64,000 nt of DNA from Heliopora coerulea (GCA_030142905.1 JASJOG010000215.1:1-64000), one strand, 5' to 3'. Shown: positions 1-11,788, counted from the stretch's first letter. Notes: a model not told the origin generated them from the letters alone. A program made the numbers and translations.

Positions 1-336
1 TTTGGCTACAGCCCACTTGATTAACAGTCTCCCGTTATGACTAACTTTTCCTTCACTTTCAAGGCTGATCTTTGGCCTTAGACCCATGATCTTGCAAGTT
101 GCTTGAAATTCTTGTTTTACCAACAATTAAAAGTAATCTCCTGGGGAACCAGGAATACATCTTGACTTGCCCATAAAAAATTCTTTAAAATGACTGGAGC
201 TCAATTAAAAACCGTGGGAGATACGTTCACATTATCTGAAATTTACTGTTTTGTCGTAGCGGTGAGAAAAAACCATTGCTGTAACACTTCATTACCCAAG
301 AAACGGAGCTTGAGCAGTTCTTTTTGACCGCCAGTG
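1..336 (-). mobile_element. Tc1/mariner-like element, partial copy cut by window edge
   Basis: This stretch repeats with few differences at 9722-10064, inside a complete element whose two ends can be seen. Its right end, read outward-in, begins CACTGGCGGTCAAAAAG and is followed by TA at 337-338, the target dinucleotide of the Tc1/mariner superfamily. The rest of the copy lies before base 1. No intact reading frame is visible; the second copy carries a fragment resembling the Tc1 N-terminal DNA-binding region on the minus strand. Confidence 0.65.
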
Positions 337-338
337 TA

Positions 339-1285
339 TAAACGGGTCGCTAACTTGTTCGACGGGCGTAGTTTCCGTGAATTTAGTAGGACATTGACAA
401 AGCGCCCAATAGACTGGGACTTTCTGTATATTTTGAAAAGATATTCAATTTAAAGTTGAGTGAAATCTTATAATTAAATATAACTTAAATATAGTTATAG
501 TTGGCTTTGCTTTAGGCTTGAATGACTTATCGTTCGAAAAACGCACTAATCATTCATCATCAAATTATTGCGGTTTAGAAACCTTAATTTTAAAACTTTC
601 TTCGTAATAAACGTATGAGAGATTCGTTTATAAATAAATAAGATATCAAGGCGATAGCCTCGTGTTCTAAATTCAATAAAGCCCTCTGACTCCTTATTTT
701 TCACTCATGTCAGTAAATTAAGAGTGTTAAATCACTTCTATGCATACGAAGAAAAAATCATGTATCGTATATAAATGCCTCAAAAGCCCTCAAAGAAGCG
801 ATGTACCTGCAAGCCATTCGCGAAAACTACTCTGCCGAATTTGAAGCGAAAACTTTAAAACAAGGACATGATCTACCGGTTTACAAATGGGAACTTGTAC
901 AGATCCTCTTGAAAGCAGACCTTACGACAGAAAAAGGTGCAAAAACAGCATTGCTTACCAGACAATTCATGAAAGTCCTACGGAAAAATCAAGCTGTTGG
1001 AGAGCGAGCCGTTGACCGATATTCAAAAGAACCTTTCATTTGTGCAACGTTATCGAGCCATTCAAAACTACACCACCAAACCGGCACAGTGACTACGCCA
1101 GGAGTATCGACATGGCATCCCCAAGACTGGGTGGAAAGATGGAATGAACAACCTGGAAGCAATGGTGTCGGACCCGGCAGTGAGGCAAACGTGCTTCGAA
1201 GAAGAACTGACTGCGGGAAAGGGTGAAAACTCTTCCCACAGAACCAACTGAGGTTTAAGATGTGATTGCCACCCCTATTTTTTGT
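339..1285. other. no recognised gene
   Basis: AT-rich sequence. An open frame at 801-1226 (plus, 141 codons) is not recognised; it lies directly upstream of the gypsy RNase H remnant and could be decayed upstream retroelement coding, but no retroelement motif is visible in it. Confidence 0.4.
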
Positions 1286-3640
1286 GGTCCAAAAACCAAG
1301 CCTTACCAATTCTTGAATACCCGAAATTTGATCGTGACTTTGTTCTCTACAGGGATGCCTCTTCCTCAGATGTCGACCTTGCTGCTGTGCTACTGCAACT
1401 CGACGATAAATCCCTGGACAAACGAATGTAACATCGCGATTCAACATGGTTGAACATTGTTGAGTGTAACATTTTCTCACTTAGCTACCATAATGCATCA
1501 CGTTGCATGATGTTGTATGATGTTGAACGAAGTTTGATTTCCATCAAACATAAGATGCAACATCGTTCAACATTTCTTTTGTTCTCATGTGTGAACGACA
1601 AATTTGCACTCGTTTGGCCGCCCACTTCAACATTGTTGCACTGGCGCACGCTCAGCAAGTCCTTACTCCCCTTTTTTGAAGCAAGGCCAACGGGTAGATT
1701 GGCCTAAAATTCGGGATCATTATCAATCCAAGATCCTTAATCTTCAGATTTCGAGTATGCACTGCACAACATATCGCATTTGTTTCTTCACGCAGTCCGG
1801 CACTATCCAACTAAGTCGAAGTCAACAATGTTAAATGTTGAATTCATTTGGCAGGGGCTTAAGGATGTCGAAAGAGTGGCAGCTTATGCCTCCCAATCCC
1901 AAACACCTCGCAAAAGAAACTATGCTACGACTGAAAAGGAGGCATTTGCGATTCATTAACAGACGCAATATTTACGACTCATCGGCCATAAATGCTGCAT
2001 AGTCCCTGATCACACTACTCTTCGTTACTTAAATAATATGGAACACAAGAGGCAAGTGGCAGGGTGATTGATCGACTTACAGGTAATAGGCTTTTCGATC
2101 CACCATAGGGCTGGGAAAATTCACCATTATGCGGACACGTTATCACGGTTAATTGACGCAAATATCCAACAAGGAACCAAATGTCGCGTAGCAGCGTTGA
2201 CCGCTACATCATTAGGTCAACAGGAATCATGCGCCCCTTGTGTTTGGCAATTAGCGTGTTCTCACATTACTATATTTTTAACGTTTGTGCTCGAAACCAT
2301 GAAATCAGTTCTATCAAATTTCCTTGGGCAGTGGAGACATTAAGCGCTACAAGGCAGGACAGATTTATCACCTAGTTCCGGTAATACATTGTTGGGATCT
2401 TCAAACTGTATTCAATTTGTTGCCACCAAAACTAATGCAATTTCAGTAAGTCCGACCATCAACTTACAAGAGGTGCAACGACGAGACGAACTCGTCCGGA
2501 AGTAATCGAGTGTAAGATTAATAAAAGGCCAAGACTAAATTTTAATTATTGGAAGCATGATTCAGTGCTCATTCATTATGAGCGATTGTATATGCGTGGC
2601 AGTTTACTCGAGCATTCTCGTAACATTCAATCCGCGCATCCAGATTACGCAGTCGTAATCCCACAATCTACCATACCTGACATACTCAAGGGTATGCATG
2701 ACAGTCTCTCGTATGGACATCTCCGTGTCACACCAACAGAGGAAAGAATCCGAAAGAGATTTTACTGGCCAGGTATTCGGCAGTCAGTTAAAGATCATGT
2801 TGGGCAATGTTTCGCTTGCTATCAACACAATGAAAACTATTGACGTACGACAACCTTTCACATTCTGGACATTATATTACATGGGGACTATCCCACTGAC
2901 AACCCGAAGTAATAAGTACATACTCGTTGTTATGGACCACTTCACCAAGTGGTGAAAAACGTTTCCAACTAGAGATCAAAAATTCAGTTCAGATGCAGAA
3001 ATCGTGCTGCGCAAGAATCACGCTTCGGACCTTCTGTCGTCCTTAATTCGGTTTAAGTGCACACTTCGAAAGCAATCTTATGCATGAGATTTGCAATATC
3101 ATGCATGTAACTAAGACACCCACCACTGCTTACCACCCAAGTGGGGACGATCCGGTGGAACAGTAAAAATTCCATACCACAGGACATTCTTGCAACTTAG
3201 GTTTCCCAGAGGGAACATGATTGGGACATGTGGTTGGACCTTAACATATATGCACGGAACACTAGTAAAAACGACTCCACAGGTCTTAGTCCTTACGAAT
3301 TGGTGTTTGGCACATTACCCCGCATGCCTGTAGAATTAGAATTAGGAGTGGAACTTCCGAACCCTAGTTCCCAGACCAAGTATGCAGAGACGTTGCGTCT
3401 GATCTTCCCAACACCAGGCAAATAGTGAAAAGTCCACTCGGACAAGTCAGAGCAGATGTGCACCGACGGCCGGAAAATCCGAAATGGAAACCATATGAGG
3501 CAGTACAAGTATTTGGGGAGAAACGTTCCACGATGGTCAGAAAAAAATGGTCCTTATCCTGCAGTCAGCAGGTGAGGCATCAACGATCAAGTCTGATTAC
3601 CAGCAAGCAAACACATGGTGGTTTACCACGACCATTTTAA
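1286..3640 (+). pseudogene. Ty3/gypsy pol remnant (RNase H and integrase)
   Basis: Frames broken by many stops and shifts together spell a gypsy-type polyprotein in the correct order. The connection to RNase H is at about 1326-1375 (FVLYRDASSSD). A second RNase H block at about 1865-2160 includes ATTEKEAFAIH and HHRAGKIHHYADTLSR. The integrase zinc-binding region is at about 2600-2830 (His pair followed by CFACYQ), the start of the catalytic core at about 2914-2955 (KYILVVMDHFTKW), and the C-terminal part at about 3270-3420 (STGLSPYELVFGTLPRMP). The reverse transcriptase, gag and LTRs are not seen. A roughly 446-bp MITE splits the RNase H region at 1412-1857. The copy is an old, dead fragment. 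Confidence 0.8.
1412..1857. mobile_element. MITE inserted in gypsy RNase H remnant
   Basis: The gypsy RNase H frame stops being readable near 1412 and resumes near 1858. The insert starts CCCTGGACAAACGAAT and ends with an imperfect inverted match (CCCTGCCAAATGAAT when read inward). It is filled with variants of TTGAACATTGTTGA and GCATGATGTTG. No transposase is encoded. I could not fix a target-site duplication, so the superfamily is open. Confidence 0.55.
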
Positions 3641-4021
3641 GTTGTGTCACGTTCCCCTCTGATTAGAGACGGATAGAGCTTCGTGGGCATGAATCGGTAC
3701 ATTTCACCGTGGTCCACAGTTTGCCACAAAGTCCAGAAACACCACTCCCAAACAGGCTTATTGGCAAAGCCCGACCCCGACCTGTGCATCTTCGGTAAGT
3801 GATACGTTTAGCAGAACGCTACTCATACAATCACCATTAAGTTATTTGTAGTAAAAAATTTTTCGGCACGGACGCCTAAGATGGGAATGGGTGAAACAGG
3901 CATTAACACGAATATTGCATGCTATTAGTTTCATGACTTACACATGTCATCAGTTTCGTATCTTAGGACTTAATGTTTTAGTTATTGGGTGTGAAGTATT
4001 TTAATTTCTTTATTGAACTTA
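3641..4021. other. no gene seen
   Basis: Non-coding tail beyond the gypsy integrase remnant. A 3' LTR would be expected here, but no second LTR exists in the window for comparison. Confidence 0.3.
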
Positions 4022-4029
4022 CGCTGATT

Positions 4030-4255
4030 CAGGCCCGCAGAGGTTTGGGGCCAAGGAGGGCAGATTGCCCCAGGGCCTCGTACTCTGAGGGACCTCAGAT
4101 TGTAACGGCCTCATTCTTAAGAATTCCTCAAAATGCCTTAAAGGCCTTAATCCCGAATAAAACTCTTTTTGGCGCATAGGCCATAATCTGAAGGTTGGGG
4201 AGGCCTCTACATGACCACTTTGCCCCGGGCCTCTTGTTGTATCTCTGCGGGTCTG
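4030..4255. mobile_element. hAT-type MITE (226 bp) with 8-bp target duplication
   Basis: The left end is CAGGCCCGCAGAGGT. The right end, read inward, is CAGACCCGCAGAGAT, matching at 13 of 15 positions. The flanks are CGCTGATT (4022-4029) and CGCAGATT (4256-4263), an 8-bp direct repeat with one mismatch, the size expected for hAT. The interior is GC-rich and has no coding potential. Confidence 0.75.
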
Positions 4256-4263
4256 CGCAGATT

Positions 4264-5236
4264 GTTACTCTTTGTTCCTTCCTGGACAGACAATATATTT
4301 TGGTTCAGTTGTAAAAATAACGATATTAAGTACTTTGTCTTGTTAGTCAGTAGGAAATAAAAATATATAAAACGAAAGTGGTAAAATAGCATAAAAAAAG
4401 AGATTGAGGGAAATAAAGACAGACTTTGACCTGTTGGCAAGACTGTGATCGCTACTTGGTCGGCACACAACACTACTACGTCCTTGTGATCTTAGTTTCA
4501 TTGCACAAATCAACGACTAACCAGATCATTTTTTAGATTTCATGCACATGTAGCGCCTTTCCTTCTTCGTAAATTGATTATTTTTTATACAAAAAGGGCA
4601 ACATGATGATCATCGAATTCGGTACTTTGCGAGTTATTCCTGTCAGTTGTCACCTACGATAGTCAAATTGATATTTTTTTTGCACACGTTAATCTATTTG
4701 TTTAGCGATTACGCAAGAAGTGCAATTAAATATTTTGTTATCATAAAATAGACAAAACGTAATTTCTCAAAAAGAATCGTAATTTTCTTTTCAACATACT
4801 ATATGAAGCAGGAAGGAGAGTCTGCGACTTAATAACCAGACCTGGTAAATTGTCAAAAAAAGATTGCGGCTTTGTGAATCTACAGGTGTATTTATTTCCA
4901 TAGACACACAAAATTCACACGACTAACCCACGAAAAAGTGCCCAGGGAACCACCCTACTTAAAACCTGGTTCACAGGAGCAATATGAGGGCAAGCACTAT
5001 TAAAATGTAACGTGTCAACCAGGGGTGAAACAACCGCAGGTAGAAGCACGCTTATTTCACGCATCTGCTTGCACTTATTTTGTGTGCTTGAGTTTGGCCT
5101 TGTGTCGCACTCTAGGAATACCCGCTTAAATTCTGTAATCGACTGTTTGCATCTCGTGTTTGTGCTCGCTTCGCTGGTGTTTATCAGATTTAATAAAGAA
5201 ACGTTCATGCGGTTAAATTACTATCAAAATACTCAC
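4264..5236. other. no recognised gene (3' side of Rab-like exon)
   Basis: If the Rab-like gene on the minus strand continues, its last exon with the prenylated C-terminal cysteines would lie here or further left. I examined 4915-5208 on the minus strand and saw no convincing Rab C-terminus. Confidence 0.3.
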
Positions 5237-5520
5237 TTATGTCCTCGTATTTTAAAGCATTTTCCACAACTTTAAAGAAGGCGAGTTCAACGTTGATACC
5301 TTCTTTTTCAGAACGTTCCAAATGTTTGACATTATTTTCCTTGGCAAACGTCTTCACCTCATTAACATTCACTTTTCGTTGATCCACTAAGTCGGATTTG
5401 TTCCCAATAATGAATACCGTTGAATTAGGTTTATAACTTAGGAAATGTTGAATATCGTCACAGATGCGAAGGAATGACTCTTCATTAGTGATATCATAAA
5501 CGAAGATTGCTCCATTGGAT
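5237..5520 (-). CDS. Rab-like small GTPase, one internal exon (partial gene)
   Basis: The minus-strand translation reads as the C-terminal half of a Rab-type GTPase. It contains VYDITNEESF (switch-distal strand), IIGNKSDL (the G4 guanine-specificity motif NKxD), RKVNVNEVKTFAKEN, and the region where G5 (ETSAK) should be, here LERSEKEGINVELAF. The exon is bounded by an acceptor (TTTCAG before 5520) and a consensus donor (GTGAGT, 5236-5231), so the stop codon at 5205 probably lies in the intron. The P-loop and switch exons upstream (higher coordinates) and the C-terminal cysteine exon were not found in the window. Rab proteins act in membrane traffic; which Rab this is cannot be said. The SEK in place of SAK is unusual and may signal a divergent or decaying gene. 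Confidence 0.7.
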
Positions 5521-8500
5521 CTGAAAGGTTAAAAAATTCAAAATTAGAACCTAAAGACACCAGTTGTGCCATATTAGGGTCAACACCGAAAAATTGGAAA
5601 AGTACTGTCATATTTCAAAGAAAACCACGGCTATTTCTAATATTTTTACGGAAACAAATTCAACCAAGGAACAATTTGAAACTTTTCTTAATTTACTATA
5701 CATTAAGTACGAGAAAAGTTTTTCCCTCTCAAACAAAACAAAATTTCTTTAACTCAAAAATTCTACGTAAGGCATAAGATTGCGACTTTTATGCAATCGT
5801 AATAGAAAGAAAATTAGATCTATGGAATATTAACATTGTATTTCTTTAAAAAAATTTAAAGAGTAAAGAGTAGGGTGTTTACTTTAGGTGAACATAGAGC
5901 AAGACAAAAAAGCAAGCAAGGAACGAAGAGCACTATCTTCAGGAAACAAAACGCATTCAGTGTAAAGTAATTTAACCAGCTCGGACCTTCTGTTAAATTT
6001 TTGCTTTCGTTTTTTTCATGGCATTTACTTTCCCGGACTAGAGATGCTTCGGTGATCCCAACGTCAAATACAACAAAAATATGAGCGATACAAACCCATT
6101 TTTGAAATAATATTAATATCTCTTGCTTCCGGCCAGACAGACCACGATTTCTCAACATTTATATACGATTGCTTAATTTTCCCATTATCATCATTTCTCC
6201 AGTCTAGTCTGCAGCAATCGAGCACCTCCGTGTAGAGTTCTTTTAAAAGGGAGAATCTAACTTAATTAATTAAACAGAATTTAAGGGAGCTCCAAGATTT
6301 TCTTTCTATTGAAATTCTAACTATTTGGGCTTCCGAAACTTCATTTCTAGCATTTTTAAAGTAAAAAGTCCTTTTCATTAAGATTTTGCTCTGTATTTCC
6401 AGTATACAGGTCGCGTTTTAAAATTTGAGCAATCCATCATTTTGGCGTGAAATGCAACAGGTGGTGGAACGTATGAATTAATTGAAAAACTCGGACAAAC
6501 ATTTCAAGATAATTCCTTTGCAAAAAAGGATTGGTGTCATCAATTGGTGCTTTGACGGCCTTGTTGGTGTACACATTTGCTTATAAGAAATGCTAGTGGA
6601 AATGAAGTATTCTTTATATTATCGCCGATTAACAATTTTAAAGAGGAACAAGAACGATAAGTTAGCTAATGTCACCGCTGCCGTGGCCGGTTTCATGGGT
6701 AGCAACGAATTGACTTAACGTAATCTCCGTTTTACCGGCAACGGTACGGTGGAAAGACAGGATTGTCTCACAACTAAGGCAAAAGGTCAAAACGTATGTC
6801 TTATAAAATTTTCTCTACCCTAATGCTTCACCAAGAATGACACGCAAGCGTAAACAAAACTCTCTTATGCACAACATGTTCAAAGTGGTACTGCATTCCA
6901 GGGAAATATGATACCTCGTTAAGCTGACTAGCATGATACGTGAGTCCGGTCCTCATAAAGATCGGTGGTTACGGCTGCGTTTAAGTTTCTTATTTCAGGC
7001 ACTTTAGCGGTAGCCAGTATTAGAAGGTCGATAGCTGCTGCTGGATTAGGAACAGATCCGAACTAAATGATTGATTTAATCGATCAACACAGCTATAATT
7101 CGATAAAGTAAACATCAGGTTAAAAACAATTATTTTACGTGACTTTTGTCTACAATGACTGAACGTTTCAATCATACGACATTTGATATTATTTGTGTTT
7201 TCTGCACTTCTTGGACCGCGGAAAAATCCCGAAGATATTTTTCCCAATAAAATCAATCGGCGATAAGCTCGCACTTATCGCTCTAGTTTCTGTTTATTAA
7301 ACTTAATGCCCAAAATGAGAGTGAAAATTATTCATTTGTATTTGTATTTCTCGTTACCTAACGCAGGCGCCTTGTAAAGTTCTCCAAGAACACCCTCTAC
7401 AGGCAACAATCGTTAGTTAGAGGGCCGTTGTATTGCAGTGTTTGTCTGAGTTTTCTAATCAACAAACAAGCGTAACCAGCGTGACGTTTCACGCCAAAGT
7501 TATGGATTAAGGCCCCTTCACGATTTGGTCCTCAGTGAAGGTGACCCGTTTTTGCACAAGGTTTATCCTCCCATTTCGTACAGATCTCAAAATTTATCAC
7601 ATATCACGAACCCAGCGGACAAGAATTAAGATGTCGATTCGACCTTGTTAATCGACGTTGAAACTACGTCGAAAAACAGGTCAATAACCCAAATCAAATC
7701 GGCCTTGAAATTTCGACGTCGACGCCACGTCGACACGAAAATCCCAATCAATAATTTCGTCGACGTCCGTTGTTTATTTCAACAAAATTCACTAGCTGGT
7801 GAATATAAGCGAAATAGCACAAAATATGAAAGATATTTAAGAACTCATGCAATGTCCATAATCTTGCTCATGATGAAACGTTAATATAACACAGGTTTTT
7901 CATCATATTATACATGAGCCAGTTCATTCAAAGAAAGATTCAAGTAACATCTAAAATAATCGACCTTCGTTCAGAATATAACTGCAAAAGACAAGACATC
8001 CGGACCAGAAACCCGATATCACTCATAAATGGTCGCAATTTGACCAGCATGAAGGTATTTGGTTATCGAGTAAAATTTTCATTTAAAAATGCCACCACTA
8101 TCTGGCCATCGTTTATGAACATTCTATATAACTACGACCTACTTTGTTACCAAGAAAAAGATAACAAAATTCGTCAGAGGTTGAAAACAATTAAATCCAG
8201 ATTAGTTCTTGAAATCGGAATCATTGTCAAGCCAAATTCATAAATATATATTTTCAGGAGTAAGAGCTAAACAGTTATATGAAGAAAGAAGCCAACTAGA
8301 ATATATTTTCAAATTGCCAATATTCGTAACTTTGCCGTTTAGCTATCGTGTATTGCTAGAGAATATTTAATAAAAAATAATGAATGTAATAGCACAGCAA
8401 ATGAGACTTTAAATTAACACAAATGAGCAACAAGTTCGAAATAAAAGATAGAAGAGACAGGTTCTCGTTACTGTAGTGGATATGAGACCACAGGGATCGA

Positions 8501-8968
8501 TAGGATTTTCTCAAGCAAGGGGAGGTGCAAAATACCGGTCAAACGTAATTGCCTTAACGACTAAAGAACCAAAAGGGTTTAAAACGTCTCACCACGGTCG
8601 ACATATTAGTGGCGAAATTTTTGATACGGGACTCTGTTGCAGTTCAGAAGCGTGTTTATTTGCCCCATTAACTTTCGAAGTACACGGAACCTGTTGAAAT
8701 GCTAAAGAATAGAATTAGTTAAATATGAGTAATTTTTCAGGTTATGTATCCAGAGTGACGTTGAAGTTAAAAAAAATTGATTTGTATATCACCGAGAATC
8801 GGTGGGACTTCAGTTTATAAGGAGGTAGTCTTAACATCAAAAATATTCGTTCTCCTTTTTTTTTTTTCAATTATGGAGCAGAAAAGGTCAGTCGACAAAC
8901 TAGACGGGAATAACTAGACTACTTAGAAATTCGAAAATAAAAACGCTTCTACAATTGGCGACTGGTCT
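5521..8968. other. no recognised gene (intron or intergenic)
   Basis: If the Rab-like gene is real, part of this is its upstream intron. Open frames at 7645-7884, 7914-8243 and 8476-8697 match no family I recognise and have no clear splice context. A cluster of TCGACGT/GTCGAC motifs occurs at about 7630-7765, possibly a decayed repeat. Confidence 0.35.
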
Positions 8969-9437
8969 TTGAGTTTAGTAGTTGGTTCTGAGACACTCAA
9001 AAACGAAGCGTCGTCAAGAAAAACGACAGAATTTCAGTTACAATCGCAGAAACTGCTATCGACATTGATCATTAATACTGCTGTAGTATATTTTGTAAAG
9101 TCATGCGAGGAGACGAAGAAAGTACTGGGGCCTGGCAACATGCATATGAGCATTTTTCTTCGGGGAAGAACGTCCTAAAGAGCTGAATTCTACGACGTAT
9201 TGTACGTACCTAAACTCTTCAGCAACCTGTTTCCTGTGCGACCAGCAGTTTTTGAAGGCAACAAGGGGAGGTTTGGTCGCAATCAGTGTTGGATCAGAGA
9301 CAAGAGTGGAAAGCCCAGGGTATGGGCTCCTTAGAGAACAAATTGTATCAGTTAAATAGTACAGCGGTGTCTGATGCACCCCCTTCAGCAGCGACAATTG
9401 AAAATATCGATTTATGGCAATCAACACAAAGGTCATA
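8969..9437 (+). pseudogene. Ty1/copia pol remnant, GAG-pre-integrase part
   Basis: One frame, interrupted by a stop at 9176-9178, reads into EFYDVLYVPKLFSNLFPVRP and shortly after into a degenerate CWIRDKSGK segment. This is the pattern of the copia protease-to-integrase linker (LYVPxL...N L...). A shifted frame continues with NKLYQL and DLW, the motif preceding the copia integrase zinc finger. The sequence stops at a Tc1-like insertion (9440-10064) and resumes at 10067. Confidence 0.7.
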
Positions 9438-9439
9438 TA

Positions 9440-10064
9440 CACTGGCGGTCAAAAAGAACTGCTCATTTGTGGTGCAGATAGTAACTTAGTTTGCGTCCGT
9501 TGGGACCAGCTTCTCTCAGTCTTCGTCGGGTAGTGAAAGTAGAGACACTCTCACCATGTTCAATCTACATCTCTGCTTAATTTTCCGGTGCCGTCTTAGA
9601 GCGATTGGACATGCTTTTCTTACCATGATTCTGTCCTCTCTCTTCATAGTTTTCCTTTTTTGTCCAGGGATCTTCAAATCTTTAACACTTCCAGTAAGTC
9701 TTGGCTTCTTCAAAATATTGCTTACACTTTGGCTACAGCCAACTTGATCAGCAGTTTCCCGTTATGAGTAACTCTCTCTCCATTTTCAAGGTTGATCCTT
9801 GGCCTTAGACCCATGGTTTTGCATGCTGCTTGAAATTCTTGTTTTACCAACAATTAAAAGTAATCTCTTGGGGAACCAGGAATAAATCGTGACTTTCCCA
9901 TAAAGATTTCCTTAAAATGACTGGAGCTTTCTCAAAAATTGTGGGACATAACGTTAAAATGATCTGAAATTGACTGTTTTGCCATAGGAGTGAGAAAAAC
10001 CCATTGCTGCAACCCTTCATTACCGAAGAAATGGAGCTTGAACAGTTCTTTTTGACCGCCAGTG
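9440..10064 (-). mobile_element. Tc1/mariner-like element (625 bp) inside copia remnant
   Basis: The two ends are inverted copies of CACTGGCGGTCAAAAAG plus about eight more bases, each flanked by TA (9438-9439 and 10065-10066). The minus-strand frame 9516-9713 contains KRKTMKREDRIMVRK, resembling the Tc1 N-terminal linker (RKTxxREDRxIVR). The catalytic domain is not readable, so this is a decayed or internally deleted copy. The copia frame is interrupted exactly here. The right 340 bases match window positions 1-336. Confidence 0.75.
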
Positions 10065-10066
10065 TA

Positions 10067-11080
10067 TGCACGAGTTACGTCTGAAGAAATGTATTGAATA
10101 AGAACTTGCACTAACTTGTACTAGGTATTACCGCTGAGTTACTGATGGGTCTGTCATTTTCTGAAAAATGTTTGGCAGGACAGATGCAACGTAATCCGCT
10201 TCCTTCTGTACTAGAGATTCGGTTAAAGGGGAAATTATGACTGGTGTGTAGACGTGTGTGCTCCAAAATATAGTGAATGAATAGTTCGAGAAAAAACTCG
10301 TTTACTGATGACCACAACCAATGTTGTCCTGCCTATTTCATAAAAAACAAGTCCGAAGTACTTGATAAATCCAAATTAAGAGTTTGAAACCATGACAAAG
10401 AATGATGCCGATGTGACGATGTCAACTCTGCGAACATACAATGGTGGCGAGAACCTGTAGACTGTGTTTCACAATTATCTGGAGGAAAAAGGAATGAGAA
10501 GTGAGTTTACTGTGCCACATTCACCTCAGTAGCACTGCGTAGTAGAATGGACGAATCAAACTGTGACTCATCTCTCTCAATGATCATGTATGTGGGGTTG
10601 CCGAACCTGTATTAGACCTCAGCCAACTGGCCGAAGACTGCCTACGAGATCAACCACATGCCTATGACGGCGATAAAGTACAACAAAACTCCATAGGAGC
10701 GGTTGTGCGGAAAGAAAGCAGATGCGAGCTACCTACGAGTATTGGGATCACGGGTTATGCGTCCGCACCGTACGATGACCGACGAAAGTTTAAAAGATAC
10801 GGAACAAAATGCACATCGTTGACTACAGCTTGACGTCGGAAGGATGTTGTCTGTTTGATGAGACGAAACGGTGTTTGTTCGCAGAGATGTCCAATTTAAA
10901 CAAAACGACTTTAGTCACAAGGAAACAATATAAATGACATATCGAGTCATACAACAAAAGCAAGGAGTCGAAGAAGTGAAACAAGCAGAAGCCAAAATTA
11001 TGAGAGGCACAGAAGAAAAAACAGAGGAATTGGAAGAAGATGAAGAGGAGCAACAATCCCATGAGTCACGTTGATCTACA
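10067..11080 (+). pseudogene. Ty1/copia integrase remnant
   Basis: The stretch continues the copia element after the Tc1-like insertion. At about 10425-10565 it reads LRTYNGGENL, NYLEEKGMRSEFTVPHSPQ and CVVEWTNQT. These match the second catalytic Asp region (LRTDNGGE) and the catalytic Glu region (PHSPQQNGVVERMNRT) of copia integrases, with the Glu followed by W instead of R. Further on, SYLRVLGSRV and FDETKRCLF resemble the copia integrase C-terminus. There are numerous stops and shifts. The reverse transcriptase and RNase H parts are absent. Confidence 0.75.
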
Positions 11081-11268
11081 AGATTGGAAAGAGTTCACTG
11101 GTTAGACAGGGTTAGGATTAACACAGAGACTGCGAAGACAAGTCATCAAAATCATCATCTCGCTTCCAATGTACGTGAGATTGACCGACATTCAACCATA
11201 CAATAAACAATAACAACTGACCACACCTAAGAATGGAAGCTTGTTGCTAAAAGATGGAATCAAAGCTG

Positions 11269-11320
11269 GGTTAGCGTTAGGATTAGAGTTAAGGTTAGGG
11301 TTAGATTTAGGGATAGATGT
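11269..11320. repeat. degenerate telomere-like (TTAGGG) tract
   Basis: Successive variants GTTAGCGTTAGGATTAGAG, TTAAGGTTAGGG and TTAGATTTAGGG abut the PLE-3 copy A segment. It is too degenerate and short to be a telomere. Similar short tracts on the other strand lie at about 20455-20530, 30770-30850 and 61855-61920, and a TTAGGG-strand tract lies at 59578-59612. Confidence 0.5.
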
Positions 11321-11576
11321 GCACCAGCATATGTGTGAAAATCACAGATCTATTCATAAGGTAGATTGCACTTAACCAGAGACGCATACAGGCGCTAGCT
11401 GAGAAGGGCTCGTACTCATCCCATTATTGGCAGATACTTATCAGCACAACCGCGTGCCTCTAATAATCTCGGAAATTAAGTATGTACCCGGAGGAATTCT
11501 CTATGTTAGTTTATGCATTGTCTACCCATGGTGGAATGCGGAGACTCAAGAAAATGGCCTAAACATAAGAGTTTAA
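11313..11576 (-). mobile_element. PLE-3 copy A, 3' part (beyond the Kolobok insertion)
   Basis: Bases 11313-11572 align along their length with 24017-24250, from GGGATAGATGTGCACCAGCA through CTACCCATGGTGGAATG. In that second copy the sequence runs directly into a PLE GIY-YIG remnant. Here the continuation is displaced to 16655-17066 by the transposon at 11577-16654. TTAA at 11573-11576 is the target duplication of that insertion. Confidence 0.75.
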
Positions 11577-11596
11577 AGTGCCTATGACATGAATTT
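11577..11596 (+). repeat. Kolobok left terminal inverted repeat
   Basis: AGTGCCTATGAC, two variable bases, then GAATTT; the partner is at 16635-16654. It is preceded by TTAA. Confidence 0.85.
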
Positions 11597-11759
11597 GTTT
11601 TTTTCACTTTTCAGTACATTTTATAGCGTAGAATTGGAATATAATACTAAAAATTTTATTTTCGCAAAATATTTCGATGTGCGAACGAGTTAAAACAGCA
11701 AAAATTATAACATAAATGGGACGGAGCCTGGGACTAGTTAATTACCAATAACCAAGCAT

Positions 11760-11779
11760 GTGACGTAAAGAACAGGGCA
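11760..11779 (+). promoter_or_regulatory. subterminal 20-bp repeat just upstream of the cargo gene start
   Basis: GTGACGTAAAGAACAGGGCA occurs here, 9 bases before the ATG at 11789, and as a perfect reverse complement at 16451-16470, about 24 bases before the transposase ATG at 16426. The core TGACGTAA resembles a CRE/bZIP site. It may be a shared promoter or 5' UTR element, or a subterminal transposase-binding site. Confidence 0.55.
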
Positions 11780-11788
11780 TCTTGCTGT

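Noticed and set aside
5205..5236. Stop codon at 5205 as the true end of the Rab-like protein
   Set aside because: A consensus donor GTGAGT lies before it and the tail lacks the C-terminal cysteines expected of a Rab, so these bases are more likely intron.
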